Position numbers and translations under genes: made by a program. The notes under the pieces are model-generated. The model had not been told where the DNA came from, ran no database searches, and was given only the letters and a program-made list of their open reading frames with translations. Source: CAVVYW01 sp963752605 (lineage in GTDB: Bacteria; Actinomycetota; Thermoleophilia; Solirubrobacterales; 70-9). Taken from it: a DNA stretch of 64,000 nucleotides. Positions 34,119 to 43,755 of the stretch are shown here, one piece after another (positions within the stretch are counted from its first letter, which is position 1; each line of letters starts with the position of its first letter). The stretch is taken from contig CAVVYW010000005.1 in the NCBI GenBank assembly GCA_963752605.1, forward strand, positions 558,001 through 622,000, written 5' to 3'.

Positions 34119-36773
34119 CTACTTCTTCTTTTTCTTGACGCACTTGCCCTTCTTGAGCTTGCGGCCCTTCTTGCACTTCTTCGGGGCGGCGGGCGTAGTC
34201 GGAGTCGCTGCCGGGGGCGTGGTAGACGGTGGCGGGATCACCAGCGGCACGAAGAAGTTGACACTCTCGCAACTGGGATCGACCAGGTCGACGCCCATCT
34301 GGTCGACCTCCGCGGGATCGTTGGGGCCGCCACCGCAGTTGACGAGGTCCTGGACACCATCCCGGGCAAAGATCGACCCTCCGTTCGCCTCGCCCTGAAG
34401 GTCATCCATACCGCCCAGCCCCGTGATCGTGTCGAAGGCGCCTACCCCCTCGACGGTGTTGGGCCCGTTGTCGCCGGTCAGGGTGTCCGCGAACGGACCG
34501 CCCCGGAGATCCTCCAGTCCGAGCAGCATGTCGGTTCCGTGCCCGCTGGCGGTCCCATCCAACAGGCTTGCGGTGACCGGGCCCGGCGCCTCGAGGGTCG
34601 TGAGAGCGTATGTCGTGCGATCCCCGTCAGAAGTATTCGCCCCCCCATCGAGCAGGTCATTGCCAGCGGCGCCAACCAGGAGGTCGTCTCCGCCCCCACC
34701 GCGCAGATCGTTGTTGGTCACGTCGCCAATGAAGACGTTGTCGCCCGCCCCACCGCGCAGATTCTCGATCCCGGCGGGCCCGACGTCGTCCAGGGCGGTC
34801 ATATTCGTTGTTGCGCCAGTCGTGAGGTTTGCGCCGATGTCGCCAGCAGCATCCTCGTAGGTCACCTCATCGTCGGGGCCCGTGTCGGTGATGCCGTTCC
34901 CACCCACGAAAGCGTCGGCCGAAGCCGTATCGCTGCCGTCGAAGGTGTCGTTTCCGTCATCCCCGCAGACCAGGTCGGCGCCAGTGCCACCGCTGATCGT
35001 GTCGTTGCCGCCAAGCCCCTTGATGACATCGTCCCCGGTGCCGCCGTTGATGGTTTCGCCGGCGCCCGTGCCGATCTGGGTCGCGTTGCTGTCCGAGCAC
35101 GGATACACCTCGACCGCACCTGCATCGCAGTCGGCGGTCGCGGTGAAACCGCCATCGAACGGACGCGGGAACCCGCGCTCGTCGGTCGCCAGGGGAGCCG
35201 CCACCTCGTCCTGACAGGTCGTCCCCGACCCCGCAAACTGCTCCACGGCGGTGGAAACCAGTTGCGGGGGCTGCGTCGTCAGAGGCTGGGTGTTGCCCGT
35301 GGGACCGATGTCGGGTCCTCCCCAGTCGCCGAAGGTCTCGAGCGTCGGGTCGATGAACTCGTCGTCGCCCATTGCCGGCGGCCCAAGGTCGCAAGAGACA
35401 CCGACATCGATGTTGAAGCCCAAGGAGGTGATCCCCCCGGCACACGCGTCGGCCGGCACCGCGTTGTCGATGATCGATCCCCGGATGCTGAGGGTCCCCG
35501 CGCTCCGATGAAGGGCGTCCCCCGTTAAGGCGTTGTTTCCCGAGAAGGTGCTGTTGAAGATGCTCGTCGCGGTCCCGTTGGCACGGACGCCGCCGCCGCC
35601 TCCGCTGGGGGCCAGGTTGTTGACGACGGTGCTGTTGACGAGCGCCAGGGTGCCGCCGCCGCGGATGCCGCCGCCGCTCTGCACCCCCTCCGAGAGGCTG
35701 TTGTTGAAGATGGTCGAGCGCTGGATCTTCGAATTGCCGAGGTTGTACACGCCGCCCCCGTGGTTGACGGCGCCGGGGTCATCGACGGTCGAGGTGTTCA
35801 ACTGGATCAGGCTGTCGGACACGGTCATCGGCGTCGAGGCCCCGATAAAGAGCCCGCCGCTATCGGAGGTGGCTCCTGTGCCGCTCGCCACTGTGTCGTT
35901 CTCCTCGATCACCGTCGAGGAGATGCTCTGAGCTGACGAGCTGCCCTCCGTGGCGAGACCTCCGCCGCGGGCCTGCGCAGTCGCCAGGACGAGGTTCTCG
36001 TCGATCAGGCTGCCGGTGACCGTGAGGGTCGCGGCCCCGCCCGGGGCGAATAGGACCCCGCCTCCACTGACGACTGCGGCCTCCGCCGTGTTGTTGGCGA
36101 TGCTTGAGTTGGTGATGGTGAGTGGGGCGACCGCGGCGTGGGAGATCCCGCCTCCGCCCCCGCCGTTGGCGAGATTCAGAGAGACCATGCTGTTCGTGAG
36201 AGTGACGCCTCCCGTACCAAGGGCGTTGATCCCGCCCCCGGCGCCGGCGGCGACGTTGAGGACCGCTCCGGAGTTCAGCAGCTCGAGGGTCGCGTCGGTT
36301 TGAGTGAGGATGCCACCACCTGCTGCCGCTGGGGCGCCATTCACGATCGTCACGCCCTCGAGATCGAGCGCCCCGGCCTCGACATGCAGGGCGCGATCGC
36401 CGGTGTCGGGGCCGTTGGCGTTGAGGCCGGTCACCGCGCCGTCGATCGTCAGGCCACCCACGCCGGCGCTGATGTCGAGGTCTCCGGCGGTGTTGTCGTC
36501 ATTGACTCCAACCAGCGTCAACACGTACGGGCTGCTCTGGAGGATGATCGTGTCGGGATCCGTGGTGCTGCCGTCGTGGGCGCAGCCACTGACGGGGCCG
36601 TTGATGTTGGTTGCCTCCACCGCCTCGCGAAGGGAGCAGTCGCCGTCCGCGTTGAGCTCGTCCGTGGTGATGGTGACGTTGACCGTCGCCGCCGAGGCGG
36701 ATCCTGCGAAGGCGAGCGAACAGATCCCCGCGACGACGATTCCAGTCAGCGTCCTGCGTCGGGTCGAGGTCAA
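34119..36773 (-). CDS. Large secreted protein: CSLREA domain, beta-helix, RTX repeats, lysine-rich tail
   Basis: 884 aa, TTG start with a signal peptide (LTGIVVAGICSLAFAGSASAA). A CSLREA box (GDCSLREAVEATNI at about 44-57) opens a parallel beta-helix of repeated NSxxxxN / GGGI rungs (to about 530), as in polymorphic outer-membrane-type and adhesin-like proteins. Residues about 560-820 hold RTX nonapeptides (GGTGDDVIKGLGGNDTISG and others). A Thr/Pro linker leads to the tail KKCKKGRKLKKGKCVKKKKK at the extreme C-terminus. Probably surface-located. It ends 22 nt before gatC. Ligand and role unknown. Confidence 0.88.
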   Translation of the reverse strand: MTSTRRRTLTGIVVAGICSLAFAGSASAATVNVTITTDELNADGDCSLREAVEATNINGPVSGCAHDGSTTDPDTIILQSSPYVLTLVGVNDDNTAGDLDISAGVGGLTIDGAVTGLNANGPDTGDRALHVEAGALDLEGVTIVNGAPAAAGGGILTQTDATLELLNSGAVLNVAAGAGGGINALGTGGVTLTNSMVSLNLANGGGGGGISHAAVAPLTITNSSIANNTAEAAVVSGGGVLFAPGGAATLTVTGSLIDENLVLATAQARGGGLATEGSSSAQSISSTVIEENDTVASGTGATSDSGGLFIGASTPMTVSDSLIQLNTSTVDDPGAVNHGGGVYNLGNSKIQRSTIFNNSLSEGVQSGGGIRGGGTLALVNSTVVNNLAPSGGGGGVRANGTATSIFNSTFSGNNALTGDALHRSAGTLSIRGSIIDNAVPADACAGGITSLGFNIDVGVSCDLGPPAMGDDEFIDPTLETFGDWGGPDIGPTGNTQPLTTQPPQLVSTAVEQFAGSGTTCQDEVAAPLATDERGFPRPFDGGFTATADCDAGAVEVYPCSDSNATQIGTGAGETINGGTGDDVIKGLGGNDTISGGTGADLVCGDDGNDTFDGSDTASADAFVGGNGITDTGPDDEVTYEDAAGDIGANLTTGATTNMTALDDVGPAGIENLRGGAGDNVFIGDVTNNDLRGGGGDDLLVGAAGNDLLDGGANTSDGDRTTYALTTLEAPGPVTASLLDGTASGHGTDMLLGLEDLRGGPFADTLTGDNGPNTVEGVGAFDTITGLGGMDDLQGEANGGSIFARDGVQDLVNCGGGPNDPAEVDQMGVDLVDPSCESVNFFVPLVIPPPSTTPPAATPTTPAAPKKCKKGRKLKKGKCVKKKKK

Positions 36774-36935
36774 GACTGTCGGGATCCTCCCTGGTCGGCT
36801 CGTGCTCTAAACGAGGAACCCCCTGTTCCCGCTCGGCACCTTACCTGGGTCGCCGCCGTCCGGTCAAGCCCTTCTGGGTGGGCCGCTCCTGGCCAGGCGG
36901 CCAGTTAGGATCCGCGCGCCGATGACGGGTGAGCG

Positions 36936-37376
36936 ATGAGGGGAGAGAAGGCCGAGCGGTTCGTCGTCCTCAACCTGCGGCTGATGGCGCTCGGATTCGC
37001 CATCACCGGCTTCTTCTTCATCGCCTGGCCCGACGGGACGCTCGCCAGGCTCACCGAGTTCGGGGACAACTTCGGCGACTTCGAGGCCGCACCGGAGACC
37101 GACGAGCGGCTTTGGCTCTCGCTCGGCTTCGCCTACATGGTGGTGATCACGGCGCTCGCCTGGATCGCCTCCACCGATCCGGTCCGCCACCGGCCGATGC
37201 TGCTGGCGCTCGCGGCTGGCAAGGCGGCCTCCTCGATCACGTCGTTCGTCTTCTACTTCCAGGACGACGTCTTCGTCTACCTGCTGAACGGGATCGTGGA
37301 CGGGTCGCTGGTGGGCGCCTCGCTGCTGCTGTATTCGCTGGTCGCCCGAATCGCGGCGCCCCCCGCCCCTCCCTGA
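36936..37376 (+). CDS. Small integral membrane protein
   Basis: 146 aa with four predicted membrane helices (LMALGFAITGFFFIAW, LGFAYMVVITALAWIAS, PMLLALAAGKAASSITSFVFYF, GIVDGSLVGASLLLYSLVARI). No recognised family. It sits directly before, and in the same reading frame as, the GMC oxidoreductase gene; a partner or assembly role is possible but unproved. TAGGAT at 36906-36911 could be its -10. Confidence 0.8.
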   Translation: MRGEKAERFVVLNLRLMALGFAITGFFFIAWPDGTLARLTEFGDNFGDFEAAPETDERLWLSLGFAYMVVITALAWIASTDPVRHRPMLLALAAGKAASSITSFVFYFQDDVFVYLLNGIVDGSLVGASLLLYSLVARIAAPPAPP

Positions 37377-37538
37377 AGGCGCCCGCCGGGGCTCAGTTCC
37401 GCCGAGCTCAGGACGCTGCGCGCGATCGCGGAGGCCGTCGCTCCCGGCTCCAACGGGCTGCCGCCCGCTGAGCGCGTCGTCCCTGTCGCCGAGCCCGTCA
37501 CCCGCTTCCTCTCGACCCAGCCACGGCGCACCGTAACC

Positions 37539-39311
37539 GTGGTGAAGCTGGCCCTCCGCGCGTTCGAGTGGCTGCCCTTCCCCTGGCGCTTCAGCCGCCT
37601 CAGCGTCGAGGCCCGCGAGGAGTACATGGCGAAGATGGAGTCCTCGCGGTTCCCCCTCTACCGCGACCTGCTGCTGCTCGGCAAGACCCTGGCCATGATG
37701 GGCTGGGCGCGTGACGAGCGGGTAAGGCGCGCGGTCGGGACCAGCTCCCGCTGCGAGGTCCGCGCGGGTGCCCCGCGGCCCGAGTCCCCTTCGCTCGGGG
37801 ACGTGACGCCGCCGGAGGGAGGCGAGGACTGTGACGTCGCGATCGTGGGCTCCGGCGCGGGGGGCGCCGCCGCGGCGACCGTCTTGGCCGAGGCCGGCCT
37901 CGACGTGGTGGTGCTCGAGTCGGGGCCGCACGTGGATCGCGCCAGCTACCCCACCGATCCGGTCGAGGGCCTGCCGCTCCTCTACCGCGACGGCGGGCTG
38001 ACCATCGCGCTCGGCCAGCCGGCGATCCCGGTGCCGGTCGGGCGCGTGGTCGGCGGTACCACCGTGATCAATTCCGGCACCTGCTTCCGCGCGCCGACGG
38101 AGGTGCTCGAGGACTGGCTCGACCGGCAGGGGGTCACCTGGGCCCACGACCTCGACGCCGAGTACGAGGAGGCGGAGCGGTTCCTCCAGGTGGCGCCGGT
38201 GGACCCCGAGCGGATGGGCCGGAACGGCCAGCTCTGCATGGAGGGCGCCGAGGCGATCGGCGCCCGCGGCGGGCCGATTCGCCGCAACGCCGGCGCCTGC
38301 GTCCAGTGCAGCTCGTGCCCGCTCGGCTGCCGGCTCGACGCGAAGCGGGCGATGCACGTCTCCTACCTCCCGCGCGCAGTCGTCGCCGGGGCGAGGGTGA
38401 GGGCCGGCGTCGAGGCGCAGCGCGATCCGCATCGAGGACGGCCGCGCGACGGGGGTGATCTGTCGCGCGGGGGCCCGACCACCGCGGCGGAGGCGACCCG
38501 GCGGAACGGGCGCCCCTCGGGCAGCCGACCCTATGAGCTGAGAGCGCGCGCGGTGATCAGCGCGGCCGGCGCCTTCGGCACTCCTGAATTGCTGCTGCGC
38601 TCAGGACTGGGCAGCCCCCACCTCGGGCGCCACCTGCACGTCCACCCGGCGGCCTGGATCGGGGCCACCTACGAGGAGGAGGTGCGCGGCTGGGAGGGGA
38701 TCATGCAGAGCTACTACGTGGACGAGTGGGAGTCGCGGGGCATCCTGCTCGAGGCGACCTTCACCCCGCTCTCCTTCGGGGCGCAGTGGCTGCCGGGCGT
38801 CGGGCACGAGCACGCCGAGCGGGTCCGCAACTTCGACAAGGTCGCCTCGATCGGCGTCCACCTGCACGATCGCTCCGAGGGCCGGGTCGGCGTCAACGGC
38901 GGCGGCGGGCTGCGGCTCAGCTACCGGCTGCGGCCCGAGGAGGCGAAGACGATCCAGTTCGGGATCGCCAGGGCGGCGGAGATCCACTTCGCGGCTGGAG
39001 CGACCGAGGTCTATCCGAACGTGGGGCCAGCCAACATGATCAAGCGAGGCCGGCTGGCGGAGTTCGAGGCGCTCGACCTGAAGCCGGGCGACCTGCGCCT
39101 GGAGGCGTTCCACCCGATGAGCACCGCCCGGATGGGCGGCGATCCCGACGAGAGCGTCACAGACACCGACGGGGCCGTGCGGGGCGTCCGGGACCTCTAC
39201 GTCGCCGACGCCAGCCTGCTGCCGACCTCCGTCGGGGTCAACCCGATGATGACGATCATCGCCTGCGTCTCCCGCATCGCCCGCGGGCTCGCCGGCCGCC
39301 TCGGCGCCTAA
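37539..39311 (+). CDS. GMC-family FAD oxidoreductase (locally frameshifted)
   Basis: 590 aa from GTG 37539. FAD fold DVAIVGSGAGGAAAATVLAEAGLDVVVLESG at about 99-129, GGTTVINSGTCFRAP, a four-Cys cluster CVQCSSCPLGC at about 251-261, and the GMC C-terminal block HPMSTARMGGDPDES then VGVNPMMTI. It would oxidise an alcohol or sterol/sugar substrate. Coding-like sequence in the same frame extends back to about 37377 (LSSAELRTLRAIAEAV) with no normal start; CTG 37373, overlapping the upstream TGA, would fit after a one-base correction near 37390. Between about 38420 and 38470 the protein is in the wrong frame: the +1 frame gives AIRIEDGRATGVICRAG. Confidence 0.85.
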   Translation: MVKLALRAFEWLPFPWRFSRLSVEAREEYMAKMESSRFPLYRDLLLLGKTLAMMGWARDERVRRAVGTSSRCEVRAGAPRPESPSLGDVTPPEGGEDCDVAIVGSGAGGAAAATVLAEAGLDVVVLESGPHVDRASYPTDPVEGLPLLYRDGGLTIALGQPAIPVPVGRVVGGTTVINSGTCFRAPTEVLEDWLDRQGVTWAHDLDAEYEEAERFLQVAPVDPERMGRNGQLCMEGAEAIGARGGPIRRNAGACVQCSSCPLGCRLDAKRAMHVSYLPRAVVAGARVRAGVEAQRDPHRGRPRDGGDLSRGGPTTAAEATRRNGRPSGSRPYELRARAVISAAGAFGTPELLLRSGLGSPHLGRHLHVHPAAWIGATYEEEVRGWEGIMQSYYVDEWESRGILLEATFTPLSFGAQWLPGVGHEHAERVRNFDKVASIGVHLHDRSEGRVGVNGGGGLRLSYRLRPEEAKTIQFGIARAAEIHFAAGATEVYPNVGPANMIKRGRLAEFEALDLKPGDLRLEAFHPMSTARMGGDPDESVTDTDGAVRGVRDLYVADASLLPTSVGVNPMMTIIACVSRIARGLAGRLGA

Positions 39312-39320
39312 CGGCGGTGG

Positions 39321-39815
39321 TCAGTAGCCCTCGGATACCTGGTCGCGCAGCTGCAGGTACGAGCCGACCGTCACGCCGATGATCGACGCTGTCGCGAGGT
39401 AGATCCCGATCTTCCGCTCCGCGCCCTCCGGGATGTCGATCAGCACGTAGGCGGTGAGGACGACGCCGATCGCGCCGAGCAGGAAGGTCGCCGCCGGCGG
39501 TGCGAACGGCAGGCCCTCGCGGTTGCCCGTTGCCACCATCAGCACGTTGATCAGGACCAGGCCCGCGACGATCGCCAGGTAGAGGTCGAGCGTGTTCTGG
39601 CTCTCCCAGCCGGTGAGCTCGGCCGCGTCCTCGGCCTCCTCCTGGAGCGAGCCCACGTCCGGCCCTCCCGGAATGCTCGGTGTGCCCTCCGGGAGATCCG
39701 GGATGTCGGGAATGTCGCCCGAGGCCCCACCCCAGGCGAGGAACAGCGACACCACCACGAGAACCGCCGAGATGGCGGCGATCCACTGTGCCTGTGACAT
39801 CCCTCCTGCGTTCAC
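39321..39815 (-). CDS. Membrane protein with four predicted helices
   Basis: 164 aa from GTG 39815 (AAGGAGG upstream). Helix 1 at about 10-28, then an extracytoplasmic Pro/Asp/Gly loop (IPDIPDLPEGTPSIPGGP) and an acidic stretch, then helices at about 78-95, 105-125 and 135-150. Same size class and layout as the next gene upstream, so the two may be distant paralogues. Function unknown. Confidence 0.8.
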   Translation of the reverse strand: MNAGGMSQAQWIAAISAVLVVVSLFLAWGGASGDIPDIPDLPEGTPSIPGGPDVGSLQEEAEDAAELTGWESQNTLDLYLAIVAGLVLINVLMVATGNREGLPFAPPAATFLLGAIGVVLTAYVLIDIPEGAERKIGIYLATASIIGVTVGSYLQLRDQVSEGY

Positions 39816-39916
39816 GCTTCCTCCTTCGATCGTTAAGCGAGGCCGGAAACCTACACGTGCGCGAACGAAAGCGACCGCCTCGCGGCGGCCGCTTTCACCA
39901 GTCGTTTACGCGGAGC

Positions 39917-40501
39917 TCAGCGAGGACCCAGGTCCCCCGGGTCCCGCGGCTCCCGCGGCTCCCGCGGCTCCCGCGGCTCCCGCGGCGGGGCCTGCACGCG
40001 GTCGCGCACGTCGTCGCGAACGTCTCCGAAGGATGCTCCCTCCTCCTGCATCCCCTGGTATCCGCCGTAGGTGATGCCGGCTGTGGCGAGTAATCCCAGC
40101 CAGATGCCGATGTCGCGGCTGAGATCGATGTCCTGACCCGCGACGCTGTCGCCGGGCGGGCTGATCAGCCGGAAGAGCACGAGCAGGAAGGCCAGCGCTC
40201 CGATGCCAGCGGTCAGGGCGCTGCCCGCGACGGGCAGGCTCACCGACGCGCCGGTCATCTCGATCACCAGCACTCCCACCGCGACGATCACCGCGAGCAG
40301 CAGGATCAAGTCGATCAAATCGAACGCCTGCCAGGCGCTGATCGAGGTATCGACTCCCGCCGCCTCGAGCTGATCGGTCGGAACCTCGACGCCGCCGATC
40401 TCGTCCGGCGGGCCGTACCACGAGAAGAACATGAAGATGAAAAGGAGCAGACCCGAGACTCCTGCGATCAGGGTGCCCCTCCCAGCGCTTGCTGTGTCCA
40501 T
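39917..40501 (-). CDS. Membrane protein with Arg-Glu-Pro repeat tail
   Basis: 194 aa, ATG with GGAGAG upstream. Four membrane helices (LIAGVSGLLLFIFMFFSW, LIDLILLLAVIVAVGVLVIEM, LTAGIGALAFLLVLFRLI, GIWLGLLATAGITYGGY). The C-terminal cytoplasmic tail (about 160-194) ends in four REP triplets followed by RDPGDLGPR, encoded by a 9-bp tandem repeat. Unknown function; pairs with the gene at 39321-39815. Confidence 0.8.
   Translation of the reverse strand: MDTASAGRGTLIAGVSGLLLFIFMFFSWYGPPDEIGGVEVPTDQLEAAGVDTSISAWQAFDLIDLILLLAVIVAVGVLVIEMTGASVSLPVAGSALTAGIGALAFLLVLFRLISPPGDSVAGQDIDLSRDIGIWLGLLATAGITYGGYQGMQEEGASFGDVRDDVRDRVQAPPREPREPREPREPRDPGDLGPR
39942..39986 (-). repeat. 9-bp tandem repeat encoding (Arg-Glu-Pro)n
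   Basis: About five uninterrupted copies of TCCCGCGGC (plus strand) inside the C-terminus of the 39917-40501 gene. Likely length-variable by replication slippage; in-frame, since the unit is three codons. Confidence 0.75.
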
Positions 40502-40573
40502 CCACTCTCCTTCCGATGGATTTGGCGCGCGCCGCCTACAGAGCTCGGTCGCGCCTTGCCTAACGCGCCAACC

Positions 40574-41443
40574 CTATACCCGCTGAGACCCGGCGCGCAC
40601 CCGCCCACGTGCAGCCTGCACGGTGTTGGCCAGAAGCATCGCGATAGTCATCGGGCCCACGCCGCCAGGCACGGGCGTGATCGTCCCGGCCACCTCCTTT
40701 ACGGCCTCGAAGTCCACGTCGCCAACCAGGCCGTCGTCGGTGCGGTTGATCCCGACGTCGATGACCGTCGCCCCCGGCTGGACCATCTCGGCGGTGATCA
40801 GCCCCGGTCTGCCTGTCGCGGCCACCAGGATCTCCGCCCGGCGGCAGACCTCGCCGAGGTCGCGGGTCTTGCTGTGGCAGACGGTCACGGTGGCGTCGGC
40901 GAGCGTCAGCAGCGACGCGAGGGGGCGACCCACCAGCGTGGAGCGGCCGACGATCACCGCCTCCATGCCGGCGGGATCGACCCCCACCGAGCGAAGCAGC
41001 TCCATGACACCGCTGGGAGTGCACGGCACGAGTCCCGGCTGTCCCCGCGCGAGCAGGCCGGCGCTGGTCGGAGTGAGGCCGTCAACGTCCTTGCGCGGAT
41101 CAAGGGACTCGATGACCGCTTCGGGGTCGATCTGGTCGGGCAGCGGCAGCTGGACAAGGATGCCGTCCACCTCCTCGGAGTCGTTGAGCTGCTCGATCAG
41201 GTCAATCAGATCGTCCTGGGGGATCGAGCCGTCCGGCTCGTGATGGATCGAGGCGATCCCGGCCTCCTCCGACGCCTTGCGCTTGTTCTTCACATAGATC
41301 GCGGAGGCGGGGTCGTCCCCGACCAGCACCGTTGCGAGCCCTGGCGGGCGGCCCAGCAGCGGCGCCAGCTCCTCGACCTCAGCCCGGACACGCTCTCGCA
41401 CCTCGGCCGCGACTGCCTTGCCGTCGATGACCTTGGCGCTCAC
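40574..41443 (-). CDS. folD: Bifunctional methylene-THF dehydrogenase / methenyl-THF cyclohydrolase
   Basis: 289 aa. One-carbon metabolism: interconverts 5,10-methylene-, methenyl- and 10-formyl-THF. The Tyr/Lys active-site region reads SAIYVKNKRKASEEAGI at about 48-64. VDGILVQLPLPDQID and DPRKDVDGLTPTSAGLL follow, then the NADP fold AVIVGRSTLVGRPLASLL and the C-terminal PVPGGVGPMTIAMLLANT. GTG start overlapping the uvrD stop (GTGA). Confidence 0.96.
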   Translation of the reverse strand: MSAKVIDGKAVAAEVRERVRAEVEELAPLLGRPPGLATVLVGDDPASAIYVKNKRKASEEAGIASIHHEPDGSIPQDDLIDLIEQLNDSEEVDGILVQLPLPDQIDPEAVIESLDPRKDVDGLTPTSAGLLARGQPGLVPCTPSGVMELLRSVGVDPAGMEAVIVGRSTLVGRPLASLLTLADATVTVCHSKTRDLGEVCRRAEILVAATGRPGLITAEMVQPGATVIDVGINRTDDGLVGDVDFEAVKEVAGTITPVPGGVGPMTIAMLLANTVQAARGRVRAGSQRV

Positions 41444-43705
41444 GACGCCTTCCTCAGCGGCGCGTAGTCGGCCATCAGCTTCCGCTCAGCGCCGTCGCCG
41501 GCGAAGCGGACGACGATCACGCCGCCCGGCTCCACCGAGGTGACCACGCCCTCGCCGAAGGCGGCGTGGACGACGTCGTCGCCGGTGGTGAACTCGGCCC
41601 CTGCCCTTCCCGCGCCCGGCCCGCCCGCGGACCCGCCGCTCGCCCAGCCGGTGATCGCCTGGTCGTCGGTTCCCTCTCGCTCGATCAGCTCGTCGGGAAG
41701 CTCCCCCAGGAACCGCGAGGGATAGCCGCCCGCCCGGTCCCCGAACAGCCGCCGGCTGCGCGCGTGGGTCATCCAGAGGCGGCGGCGGGCGCGGGTCATG
41801 CCCACGTAGCAGAGGCGGCGCTCCTCCTCCTCGTTTCCCTCCTCGAGGGACCGGGAGTGCGGGAAGACGCCCTCCTCGCAGCCGATCATGAAGACCGCCT
41901 CGTACTCGAGGCCCTTCGCGTTGTGGAGGGTCATCAGGGTGACCACGCTCTCCCCCTTGCGCAGGTCGTCCTGGTCGGTGTAGAGGGAGATCGCCTGCAG
42001 GAACTCCTCGAGCGGCATCAGGTCGGACTCGCCCTCGAGCGCGCGGTTGGCGTCGAACTCGGCCGCCACCCCGATCAGCTCCTCGAGGTTCTCCGTCCGG
42101 CCCTCGGCCTCGATCGTCCGCTCGGCGCGCAGCGCGTCGAAGTAGCCGGAGCGCTCCAGCAGGGCGCGGAGCAGCTCGGCGACCGGGGAGTCCGCGAACT
42201 CCGCCTGCAGCTCCTCGATCAGCTCGGTGAAGCGGGAGACCGACTTGATCGCGGCGGCGCCGAGGCCGGGGACCGACTCGGGCTCCTTCGCCACCTCCCA
42301 GACCGTGCGGCCGGTCGTGTTGGCATGGCCGCGAAGCCGGCCCTGGCTGGTCTCGCCGATCCCCCGCCGCGGCGAGTTGACGACCCGCGAGAAGCTCACC
42401 TCGTCCGCCGGGTTGACCATCAGGTTCAGGTAGGCCACCGCGTCCTTGATCTCGGCGCGCTCGTAGAACTTGGTCCCGCCGATCACCTGGTAGGGCAGCT
42501 CGTAGCGGACCAGGATGTCCTCCAGCACCCGGCTCTGGGCGTTGATCCGGTAGAAGACTGCGATGTCGTCGCGGGAGAGCCCCTGCTCGGCGACCAGGCC
42601 CTCGATCTCGCCGGCGACGAAGCGCGCCTCGCCGTGCTCGTCGTCCAGCTCGGCGACGATCACCTTGTCGCCCTCCTCCCCGTCGGTCCAGAGCTCCTTC
42701 TCGACGTGCTGCCGATTTTGGGCGATCAGTCCGTTGGCGGCCGAGAGGATGTTCTGCGTCGAGCGGTAGTTCTGCTCGAGCTTCACCACCTCGGCGTCCG
42801 GGAAGTCCTTCTCGAACTCCAGGATGTTGCGGATCTCGGCATCCGCGGAAGCTGTAGATCGACTGGAAATCGTCCCCCACTACCGTCAGGTTCCCGTCCT
42901 CGCCGGCGAGCAGCTGGAGCAGCCGGTACTGGGCGTGGTTGGTGTCCTGGTACTCGTCCACCAGCACCCAGCGGAAGCGCTCGCGGTAGCGGCGGCGGAC
43001 GTCCTCGAACAGCTCCAGCAGGTTGACGACCCGCATCAGCAGGTCGTCGAAGTCCATCGCGTTCGACTCGAGCATCCGCTTCTCGTAGAGCCGGTAGGCC
43101 TGGCCGACCATGTCCTCGAACGGACCAGACGCCTCCTCCTGGTAGGCCTCGGCGTCGATCAGGCGGTTCTTGGCGTCGGAGATCCGCGCCCGGATTGCCC
43201 GCGGCGGGTAGCGCTTGGTGTCCACCTCGAGCTCCTCCAGGCAGCGCTTCAGCATCCGCAGCGAGTCGGCCTCGTCGTAGATCGTGAACCTGCTCGTGTA
43301 GCCCAGTCGCTCCGCCTCGATCCGGAGCAGGCGCGCGCACGCCGCGTGGAAGGTCATCACCCACATGCGCCGCTCGATGCCGCCGATCAGGCCGGCGACG
43401 CGCTCCCGCATCTCCTCCGCCGCCTTGTTGGTGAAGGTGATGGCCAGGATCTGGTCGGGCCGGGCCTGCCCGGTGGCCAGCAGCCAGGCGATCCGGTGGG
43501 TGAGCGCCCGGGTCTTGCCCGACCCAGCGCCCGCCAGCACCAGCAGGGGACCCTCGCCGTGGGTGACGGCCTCCCGCTGGGGCGGGTTCAGGTCGGCAAG
43601 CAGGCCTTCGACGTGGTCCGCGCCGACCTCGATCGGCGCGCCGATGGGCGCGCCGTTCTCAGCCTCGGCCTGGACCGGGGCGACCTCTTCCCTTCCGCGG
43701 GCCAC
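41440..43705 (-). pseudogene. pcrA: UvrD/PcrA-family DNA helicase, single-base frameshift
   Basis: SF1A helicase split into two frames. The N-terminal part (43705 to about 42842) holds the Q-motif LNPPQREAVTHGEGPLLVLAG, Walker A AGAGSGKTR, FTNKAAEEMRERV, Walker B VDEYQDTNHAQYRLL and GDDFQSIYSFRG. The C-terminal part (about 42841 to 41440) holds LEQNYRSTQNILSAANGLI, TLMTLHNAKGLEYEAVFM and CYVGMTRARRRLWM. Removing one base at about 42841 gives SFRGAEIRNILEFEKDFPDAEVVKLEQNY and restores a ~755-aa helicase. All catalytic motifs are intact, so a sequence error is as likely as real inactivation. Annotators without correction will report two genes. GTG start, TATCCT -10. Confidence 0.88.
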
Positions 43706-43728
43706 GGGGCGAGGATAAACCTCGCCCC
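43706..43728. promoter_or_regulatory. Perfect inverted repeat overlapping the uvrD/pcrA -10
   Basis: GGGGCGAGG (43706-43714) and CCTCGCCCC (43720-43728) flank ATAAA. The minus-strand TATCCT -10 (43712-43717) lies inside, 6 nt before the GTG. The repeat therefore spans the expected transcription start of a leaderless mRNA: an operator, or a 5' hairpin. Confidence 0.5.
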
Positions 43729-43755
43729 GGCCCGCTCAGCCCGAGCTACGGATGG

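Noticed and set aside
39942..39986. Possible CRISPR-like array
   Set aside because: Nine-base unit without spacers, in frame inside a coding sequence; it is a simple tandem repeat.
42830..42850. Programmed frameshift in uvrD
   Set aside because: No slippery heptamer or downstream structure is evident at GGATGCC, and four other genes nearby show similar single-base breaks, so an indel error is simpler.
41566..43026. 486-codon plus-strand frame across the uvrD region
   Set aside because: Shadow of the helicase gene; no motif, and composition typical of reverse-strand high-GC frames.
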